A DNA stretch of 64,000 nucleotides from Saccharum officinarum (lineage: Eukaryota; Streptophyta; Magnoliopsida; Poales; Poaceae). The DNA is taken from assembly GCA_020631735.1 (NCBI GenBank), contig CM036223.1, positions 9,772,191 through 9,836,190 of the forward strand. The letters are read 5' to 3'. The position numbers and the translations under genes were made by a program. Numbering within the stretch: position 1 is the first letter of the stretch; the number at the start of each line of letters is the position of its first letter. Positions 55,739-64,000 of the stretch are shown piece by piece. The notes below the pieces were generated by a model. The model was given only the letters and a program-made list of their open reading frames with translations, was not told the DNA's origin and made no database searches.

Positions 55739-56856
55739 ATCTCCCCCTTTTTGGTAATTGATGACAACCATCACAAAGATATGAAATGAAATCAATTTTC
55801 AATTTCGATAGTATTAGCTCCCCCTACATATGTGCTTCCATGAGTTTGGTTCAATTATGCACATATGTATGGATTTGAATTTTGGGAGAGTTACTACTAT
55901 CAAATTGATGCTAAGGTATATAGAATGGACCTTTGAAGCGTGATACCAATCGGAGTTGCCTTTATATACCATCCTTAGCATCGAAGTAGCTAGACACTAC
56001 TTGTAATATATCACTTGTAAAGATCACAAACACTAAAGTACTTCGTGAGATCAACATTAAAAGCAAAGGTGTCTAGATACCACATGTAAAGCTACTCTTA
56101 ACAAAACATCATTCAAGCTCTATATCTAGCATACACCAAACAATCATGAATATCGAAATTAAACTTTGCAATGCAACATTTCATCATGTTAATGCACATA
56201 CAAATGCAACAAATAACCCATGACCTTGCTCCCCCTACTTATGTGCTCAAATTTAATTTCTCTCCTCCTCACTATATCTTTTCTCTCCCCCTTACTATAT
56301 CTTTCTCCCTCTTTGTGACTTTTCTTTTTATCTTTGTGACTTTTCTCTCCCCCTTATTATTTCTTATTCCCTTTTTGCAATATCTTTGTGACTTTTCTCT
56401 CCCCCTTTGTCAACAATCACCAAAAAGGTGCCAATTTTAGTGAGAGTTAAGTCAATCAATATGAGGGAGTCCAAATTATGGTTCAACCTAGATCACTTGC
56501 CTCGAATATGTAATTCGGTTTGATCCAAGGACAAGCTTTTTCACACCTCATAAAGTATAAGGGTTATCTTGACCATGTTGAATTACACACCATGAGCTTA
56601 TTTTCTAGATTCAACACTAGGTTTGCAAGCCCACAAACATGTCATATGCTACCACTTAGATCAATCAAACATAGAAGCAATAGTGGTACCATATATACAT
56701 CAAAATCATTTGATTTTCATGAATGAGCCTATTTGATATGCAAATATGTCTATATGTTCTAGCCATGTCCTTAGCACAGTATGAATGATATGCCAAAAAA
56801 CTTTACCTTGCATTGTCGGAGGAGAGACATGTCATATAAGAATGTGGGGGGTGCAC
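55739..56856 (-). other. 3' region of element 3 with PPT-like array
   Basis: On the minus strand, GGGGGAGAAAAGTCACAAAG-type units recur between 56265 and 56415, four or five times, besides the PPT at the LTR border. No extra ORF is present. The remaining sequence is AT-rich and noncoding. Confidence 0.75.
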
Positions 56857-59800
56857 TCATTTCAAGTTGGAGAAGTCAAGTATGTTCAATTCATTCTTCA
56901 ACTTGTAAAATCTCTTTTCATCAAGTGGCTTTGTAAAGATGTCGGCTAGTTGATCTTCGGTGCCAATGCTCTCAATGCTAATATCACCCTTTTGTTGATG
57001 GTCTCTTATGAAGTGGTGCCTTATGTCAATGTGCTTAGTTCTTGAATGTTGAACCGGATTTTGAGTCATCTTGATAGCACTTTCATTGTTACAAAACAAT
57101 GGTACATTCTTGAACTTGATTCCAAAATCATTCAAAGTGGCCTTCATCCAAAGCAATTGTGCACAACAACTACCGGCACTAATGTATTCGGCCTCGGCGG
57201 TAGATAGTGCAACACTATTTTGTTTCCTTGATGACCATGAAATAAGAGATCTTCCAAGCATTTGACAAGTGCCACTTGTGCTCATTCTATCAATCTTGCA
57301 ACCACCATAGTCAGAGTCCGAATATCCAATCAACTCAAAGTTAGATCCCTTAGGATACCATAATCCAACATCATGAGTGCCCTTAAGATATCTCAATATC
57401 CTCTTGGTTGCTTTCAAGTGACTTTCTCTAGGTGAAGCTTGATATCTTGCACACTTGCACACACTAAACATTACATCCGGCCTAGAAGCGGTGACATAGA
57501 GCAAACTTCCAATCATAGACCGGTATAGCTTTTGATCTACCATGTTTCCACTAGCATCAATACCCAATTGATCATTAGTGCCCATTGGAGTACTCATTGG
57601 CTTAGCATCTTGCAATCCAAACTTCTTGATCATGTCCTTGATGTACTTGCCTTGACTTACAAAAGTGCCATTCTTCATTTGCTTGATTTGAAGTCCAAGG
57701 AAGTAACTAAGCTCTCCAATCATAGACATCTCAAACTCATTAGCCATTATATTTCCAAACTCTTTACAAAAGTCTTGGTTAGTTGATCCAAAGATAATGT
57801 CATCCACATAAATTTGCAACACAAACAAGTCATTTCCAAGCTTCTTGGTGAAGAGCGTGGTGTCAACCTTTCCCATCTTGAACCCTTTAGAGAGGAGAAA
57901 GTCCCTTAACCTCTCATACCATGCTCTAGGTGCTTGCTTCAAACCATACAATGCCTTCTTTAGCTTGTAAACATGGTTGGGCTTCTTGTCATCTTCAAAA
58001 CCAGGAGGTTGCTCAACATAAACTTCTTCATTGATGTAGCCATTAAGAAATGCACTCTTGACATCCATTTGATAGAGCTTGATGTTGTGTGCACAAGCAT
58101 ATGCTAATAAGATTCTAATTGCCTCCAATCTTGCAACCGGTGCATATGTCTCTCCAAAGTCAAGACCCTCAACATGAGTGTATCCTTGTGCTACTAATCT
58201 TGCTTTGTTCCTCATAACCATCCCATCTTTATCTTGCTTGTTTCTAAAGACCCACTTAGTGCCAATCACATTGTAGTTCTTTGGCCTCTCAACAAGTTTC
58301 CAAACTTGATTTCTAGTGAAGTTATTTAGTTCTTCATGCATGGCATTTATCCAATCGGAATCCTTCAATGCATCTTCTATCTTCTTTGGTTCTTCTAATG
58401 AGACAAATGAGTAATGCTCACAAAAGGATGCTAATCTTGATCTAGTTTGAACACCACTTTGAATTCCACCAATGATTCGGTCCAACGGATGATCTCTTGC
58501 AATGCTAGTAGGTTAGAGTATTGGGAGTTGATTGCTTTCACTTGTTTGACCTTGAACTTGAGCTTCATCATGAGTACCACTAGGGCTTGCTTGATTTGTA
58601 TCAATTTGCACACTTTGGTTGATCACATGAATATCATTATCATCAACTTGTCTTGGCCTCACATCACCAATGTCCATGTTCTTCATTGCATTTGACAATT
58701 GATCTCCTCTCATATCATCAAGGTTTTGAGCTTCATTTTGAGATCCTTGGGTTTCATCAAACTCAACATCATGAACTTCTTCTAAGGTGCCATTTGTGAG
58801 ATTCCAAACTCTATATGCTTTGCTTGTGGTAGAATAACCAAGTAAGAACCCTTCATCACATTTCTTTTCAAACTTGCTCAATCTAGTGCCTTTCTTCAGA
58901 ATATAGCATTTGCAACCAAACACTTTAAAGTATGCAATGTTGGGCTTTCTTCCATTCAACAGCTCATATGGTGTCTCTCCAAGCTTCCCATGGCAATAGA
59001 GACGGTTGCTACAATAGCAAGCCGTGTTGATGGCTTCACTCCAAAATGAATGACTAATATTGTATTCACTAAGCATTGATCTAGCCATATCAATCAAGGT
59101 TCTATTTTTCCTTTCAACTACACCACTTGATTGAGGAGTATATGTTGGTGAGAATTGATGTCCAATACCAAGATCATCACACAAATCTTCAATTCTTGTG
59201 TTCTTAAACTCACTACCATTGTCACTTCTAATCTTCTTGATGGTGATTTCAAACTTATTTTGCACCCTCTTGACAAAAGACTTGAATAGATCATAAACAT
59301 CACTCTTGTCATAGAGAAAGAACACCCAAGTATATCTAGTGTAGTCATCAACAATCACAAAACCATACTTGTTGCCACCAATACTAGTGTATGTTGTTGG
59401 CCCAAACAAGTTCATGTGCAATAGCTCAAATGCCTTTGATGTGCTCATTTCACTCTTACTAGGATGTGTATTTCCAACTTATTTGCCGGCTTGACAAGCA
59501 CTATATAGTTTATCCTTTTCAAAAGTGACATCTTTCAAACCTCTAACTAAGTCATGCCTCAAAAGTTTGTTCAATTGTTTCATTCCAACATGACCAAGCC
59601 TTCTATGCCACAACCATCCCATACTAGATTTACTAAGCAAGCATGATGTCAATTGTGTCTCACTATCATTGAAGTCAACCAAGTATAAGCTATCATTTCT
59701 AAATCCTTTGAATATCAAGTTTGATCCATCAACACTTATGACTTCAACATCATTACTACCAAATATGCACTTGAAGCCAAGATCACAAAGTTATGCCACC

Positions 59801-60039
59801 GATAAAAGATTGAAATCCAAGCTCTCAACTAGCAACACATTAGAAATGCTCATGTCATTTGAGATAGCAATTTTACCAAGTCCCTTGACTTTGCCTTTCT
59901 TGTTGTTGCCAAAAGTGATAGCATCAAAACCACCATTTTGACTCGTATCAATTGAATTGAACATACAAGAGTCTCCGGTCATATGTTGAGTGCACCCACT
60001 ATCAAGCACCCAATGCCTTCCTCTGGCTTTGTAATTGAC
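56857..60039 (-). pseudogene. pol: pol of element 3, decayed by nonsense mutations
   Basis: The PR-IN-RT-RNase H order is complete: [32 protein letters not shown] (the first integrase Asp is Asn here), [37 protein letters not shown] and [10 protein letters not shown]. In-frame stops stand at 59793-59791 (in SVA*LCDLG), 59481-59479 (in QAGK*VGN) and 58515-58513 (in L*PTSIARD). In each, comparison with elements 1 and 2 shows a CAA glutamine codon turned to TAA. The frame is otherwise continuous from the TAG at 60042 to the end of RNase H. The stops and the D-to-N change make it inactive. Confidence 0.92.
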
Positions 60040-60052
60040 CTACAAGACAAGA

Positions 60053-62124
60053 TCAATTCCTTTTAGGTACCCAAACTTGTTTGGGTCCTCCAAGGTTAGA
60101 GACTAAGCTCTTTGGTACCCAAATGACTTTCTTCTTTGAGCCCATCTACGGTGCACCAATGAAATTAGCATGAACACTATTTATACTCTTGGTAAGCATA
60201 TAGAAAGAATCAAACTTAATTTAGGATACATTAGCATTTGATTTCTTGTTCATGCAATGTTGCTCTATGTGACCAACTTGCTTGCAACTTTTGCAATAGC
60301 TACCATTGTTCTTCACAAAACGAGTCTTGTGAGGGCAAAAGCGGTCTTGCCTTTCTTGGGGTTGTAGCCCAATCCCTCTTTGTAGAGAGAAGCTCTTTGG
60401 CTACCCAAGCACATAAGCAAGCGGTCCTCACCACCATAAGCCTTAGCTAATGTGTGATTGAGCTCTTTTACCTCCTTCTTGAGATTTTCATTCTCAACTA
60501 TAAGTGTGGAGTCACAAGTGAAACCATCACTACTAGATGAGGATGATGTAGATGAGCTATATGAAGTGTTAGTGGGAGCAACAATAATAGGCTTATGAAC
60601 GGATTCAATTATATCACATGATATGTCTATGTTGCAAGTTTTAGCTTTCTCAACATTAGTTGGCATGTTTTCACATTTTTCAACTAGAGAGGAATGAGCT
60701 TCTTCAAGCTTGGTGTGAGACTTTTGAAGCTTCTTATGGTCTAACTTTAGACTCTCATAAGACACTCTAAGCTCATCAAGTTCTTGCATAAGGTTTTTCT
60801 TTTCCTTAAGCAAGCCCTTGCACTCCTTCCTAGATTCTTTATAATGTTGAGTGCAATCTTCTAGCATGGTGATTAGTTCATCTTTAGTGAATTCTTCTTC
60901 ATCACTATCACTATCACTAGCATTATCATGATCACTCTCATCATCGGATGATACCTTAGCGGCTTTAGCCATGAAGCACGATGGAGTGTCAAAGAGGGAG
61001 ACCTTCTCTTGGATGGCAATGCTAGCATGTCCCTTCTTCTTGCTCTTGTTGTCATCCTCATCATCACTTGAGGAATCATCACTATCCCATGTAGCAACAT
61101 GAGAATCATTCTTCTTCTTATAAGAGCTTTCCTTCTTCTCTAGTTTCTTCTTTTGTTTCTTCCTCTCCTTCTTGATAGCATCTTCATCATCACTATCATA
61201 AGGACACTTTGCAATAAGATGATCCTTGCTATAGCATCTAAAACATCTCATGGTATGCTCATTCTTCTTGGATGAGTTCTTCCTTCTTCTTGCACGAAAG
61301 CCTTTTTTCTTCATAAATTTGCCAAATTGCTTGACAAAGAGAGCCATCTTCTCATCAATGTCATCACTATCACAAGAGCTTGAGTCTTCATCACTTGATG
61401 ATTCAATCTTGGATTTGCTCTTGGATGTGGTGGCTTTGAATGCCACACTTTTCTTCTTTTCATCATCTTTCTTCTCATTTTCCTTCTTCTTCTTCTTGAC
61501 CAACTCATCTTTCTCATCATCTTCTCTATATGAATCATCGGTCATTACTTCTTGGAATATTTGTTGAGGAGTTGAATTCTTCAATGTAGTCCTCACTAGC
61601 ACGGTGATCAATGTATCAAATCTCTTGGGTAGACTTCTCAAGAACTTCATAGAGAATTGATTGTCCTTGACCTCCTCACCAAGTGCCTTGAGCTCATTGA
61701 CAATGACTTGCAACCTATGAAACATCTCCGGTACACTCTCATCATCTTGCATCTTGAAGCTTGAAAATTTTTCTTGCAAGATATATGCTTTAGCGGTCTT
61801 TGTGCCTTCGGTGCCCTCAAATGTTTCTTCTAGCTTGGCCCAAGCATCATAAGCAATCTCTATGTTCTTCACTTGCTCAAATGTCTTGTCATCTAATGCC
61901 TCATGAAGAGCACTAATGGCAATGTCATTGCATTGGAGCTTCTTCTCTTCCACCGGTGTAGGTGCTTCCGGATTAGCAACCTCAAATTTTGTTTCGGTGA
62001 CCTTCCACACTCTATTGATTGACTTTAGGTGTGCAGTCATCTTAACCTTCCAATATGCATAATTTGTGCCATCAAAGTGAGGTTCCTTCTTGGTGTTGTT
62101 GATGTGCAAGCTTAATTGAGCCAT
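60053..62124 (-). pseudogene. gag: gag of element 3, frameshift and stop near the C-terminus
   Basis: The ATG at 62124 begins MAQLSLHINNTKKEPHF, a copia-type Gag with YAYWKVKM. The frame runs 603 codons with one zinc knuckle (CFRCYSKDHLIAKC), acidic tracts and a coiled coil. A one-base loss near 60334 shifts the frame just before the second knuckle, which is still readable in the next phase at about 60300-60255. A stop lies at 60148-60146 in the conserved WVPK-containing tail. The family end PKQVWVPK follows near 60070, and the original TGA is at 60055-60053. Confidence 0.88.
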
Positions 62125-62184
62125 TTCTTTTTCACCGTAGGTTGTTAAGCCTCAAATAAACGGTGCCTCGGCTCCGATACCACT
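62125..62184 (-). other. Leader and primer-binding site of element 3
   Basis: On the minus strand TGGTATCGGAGCC (62182-62170) stands two bases inside LTR C, and about 45 bases of leader run to the gag ATG. It is the same PBS variant as in element 1. Element 2 lacks this segment at the equivalent place. Confidence 0.9.
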
Positions 62185-62652
62185 TGTAAGGTCCAAATAG
62201 GCTAGAGGGGGGGTGAATAGCCTAATTAAAACTTCTACAAGAATTACTTAACCACAAGTTAGTACGAAAGGTGGCGAAGCAAATGCACTAGCTCTAACTA
62301 ATTAAGCAAGCCACCTACACAAGTCTAGTATAAGGTTATTTACTAAACACAACAACAACTACAAGCTAGAAACAAGAAGTAATACAAGAGAAGAACTTCG
62401 AGTGATTATACTGCCGTGAAGATAAGAGAAATACCAATCAATCAATCATACAAGAGAAATTCTCGGGAAGAGAATGACACAAGAATTTATACCGAGGTTC
62501 ACTTGCTTCCCGGCAAGCTACTCCCCGTTGTGGTGATACACCCACTTGTCAGTTCACGAGCTAATCGACTATCAAGAGTCGAGCCCTCGGCGGGCGCCGC
62601 ACAACCGCACACAAGATGGGGATCCTCCAAGCCACGAGCTTCACTAGAGTAT
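62185..62652 (-). repeat. LTR C, 5' LTR of element 3, interrupted
   Basis: It matches LTR B from its TGTAAGGTCC end through CACTAGAGTAT, then is cut at 62652 by the start of LTR D. Only about a quarter of the LTR is in the window, and its palindrome array and TATA box are presumably beyond the right edge. Confidence 0.9.
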
Positions 62653-64000
62653 TGAAAGCCCAAGTTTGGTTTTGGTAATTGAGTGACAACTTAGGTGGAC
62701 TAATATGTGGTTATGTGATATACACAGGAGATTAGTCCACATGTGATGGTGTCATGAAGGAGCTCATTGCATATGAGACATGACATGGAGTCTTGTGACC
62801 AAGGTGGCAAAGATCAAGATGAGGCTTGGCTTGATGGACCGGTTGCAAGTGTGAAGGGCAAGTCGGGGCTTTGGAGCGATGGACCGCGAGGCGGTGAAGC
62901 TTGAGCAAGACTTGGCGCCGATGGACCGACGCAACGGTGAAGAGCAAGTGAGGTCAAGATCGATGGACCAAGGTCACATGATGATATGAAGTGGATCATA
63001 TCATTTGTGATATGGTTGGTGCATGTGTTGCATCAACGTCGAAGGAGATGGAATGGAATGCGCAAGGCAAAGGTATAACCTAGGGCATTTCCATTTCACC
63101 GGTCATAGGTGTATAGAGAAGTTTATGACCGGGTTTTGGATAGATGGCCGTACTATCAAGAGGGGCAAACTTATTTGCATATCGGTCATCTAGTGCCACT
63201 TGAGCGATCTAACTTTGCATACGTGTTAGGATCGAGTGGCGAGGCAAGTTGAGTGCCTAATTCCTTCGAAGAAAATGTTTGTGAAAATGCTAACACACGT
63301 GCACAAGGTGGTGTTCACTTGTTGGTGTTGGCACATTTGCGAAGGCGTTGGAGTTTGAGCGGTAGAGAGGGTTTGGGTTCCTCTCTCCCTCCCGCCGAGC
63401 TTGCGAGCGCGGGATTCAGGCGTTTTCGAGGAGTTGAAAAGCCTATTTTCCACTATGCCGGAAGTCGGAAAAGAAACGGAGGCGAACGGAGGTCACAGAG
63501 GTGACCGGACGCTGCACCGGACGCGGTCATGGTATGACCGGACGCGTCCGGTCAGTACAGTGCAGGCGCGGGTGCTAGGGTTTGCAACCGGCGCGTCCGG
63601 TCACTCGCGGGACCGGCGCGTCCGGTCTTGCGCCCAGAAGGAACTGAGGTTCGCAGAGGACGATCGGACGCGAGGCGCGTCCGGTCACACATGATCGGAC
63701 GCGTCCGATCGTTGAAGGTGCTTACTGGACTCTAACCGGACGCTGGCACTGTCGCGTCCGGTCGTTGCGAGGAGCGCGTCCGGTCGTTGTTTCACGGGCG
63801 CGGGTGCTGTGCGGATCGGCGCGTCCGGTCGTTGCGAGGAGCGCGTCCGGTCGTTGCTTCGCGCGCCCGGTGCTGTGCGACCGGCGCGTCCGGTCGGTTG
63901 AGCAGCGCGTCCGGTCATAGCGTTTGACCGTTGGCGCGCAGTGACCGTTGGAGGATCTAACGGTCGCATTTGAAATTTGAGGGACACGTGGACGTCGCAG
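62653..64000 (+). repeat. LTR D, plus-strand Sirevirus LTR inserted in LTR C
   Basis: It starts TGAAAGCCCAAGTTTGG, the same start as the minus-strand LTR B but in opposite orientation. It contains GGTAGAGAGGGTTTGGG, CGAGGAGTTGAAAAGCC and then a palindrome array, all in the order of LTRs A and B. It runs off the window before its TATA box. The preceding AGTAT is the likely target duplication. Confidence 0.88.
63500..63920. repeat. Palindrome array in LTR D
   Basis: CCGGACGC and GCGTCCGGTC half-sites are packed at 10-25 base spacing, with the linker GTGCTTACTGGACTC at 63718, reversed relative to those seen on the plus strand in LTRs A and B because D lies on the other strand. Confidence 0.88.

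Overview
The window is nuclear DNA of a grass. The low gene density, dense nested LTR retrotransposons, several grass-type MITEs, a monocot-style terpene synthase family and a plant tail-anchored cytochrome b5 all point to a panicoid grass, probably of the sorghum, sugarcane or Miscanthus group; the exact species is inference. There is one assembly gap (100 N, 11279-11378).

Layout. 1-3.9 kb: an old Ty3/gypsy-like LTR and a related LTR fragment on the minus strand. 3.9-11.3 kb: two tandem, minus-strand terpene synthase pseudogenes (5225-5696 and 8923-10914). Each has lost its 3' part where it meets inverted arrays of a degenerate ~180-bp repeat; the better copy stops just before the position of the DDxxD catalytic motif. 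11.5-24.9 kb: one complete, young Ty1/copia Sirevirus-type retrotransposon on the plus strand (LTRs 1605 bp each, gag, pol, and an extra 821-codon ORF in the env position with what looks like its own promoter). 24.9-27.0 kb: a hAT-like MITE and an 826-bp hAT-type element with an 8-bp target duplication. 27.6-29.9 kb: the only apparently intact host gene, cytochrome b5, in three coding exons on the minus strand. 30-39.7 kb: intergenic DNA with MITEs and a long (AT)n tract. 39.7-44.7 kb: a GC-rich segment of unclear coding status, a LINE 3' fragment, an Au-SINE/RTE-like tail and a mariner-like MITE. 44.9-45.4 kb: one CACTA end. 45.4-64 kb: a nest of minus-strand Sirevirus elements (LTR A - gag/pol 2 - LTR B - gag/pol 3 - LTR C), with a plus-strand Sirevirus LTR (D) inserted into LTR C and running off the window.

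How it fits together. All Sirevirus LTRs carry a dense array of CCGGACGC/GCGTCCGG palindromes just upstream of a TATA box or, in LTR D, running to the window edge. In the complete element a second array with the same design lies inside the element, upstream of the extra ORF. The three gag-pol junctions differ in reading phase but share a T-rich TGTAG|GT sequence, which suggests splicing. Element 3 appears to have jumped into the leader of element 2, four bases before its gag start. It has decayed by several stops, three of them CAA-to-TAA, as expected of methylated DNA. The most notable unexplained structures are the internal promoter/ORF module of the young Sirevirus and the inverted repeat arrays that broke the terpene synthase genes.
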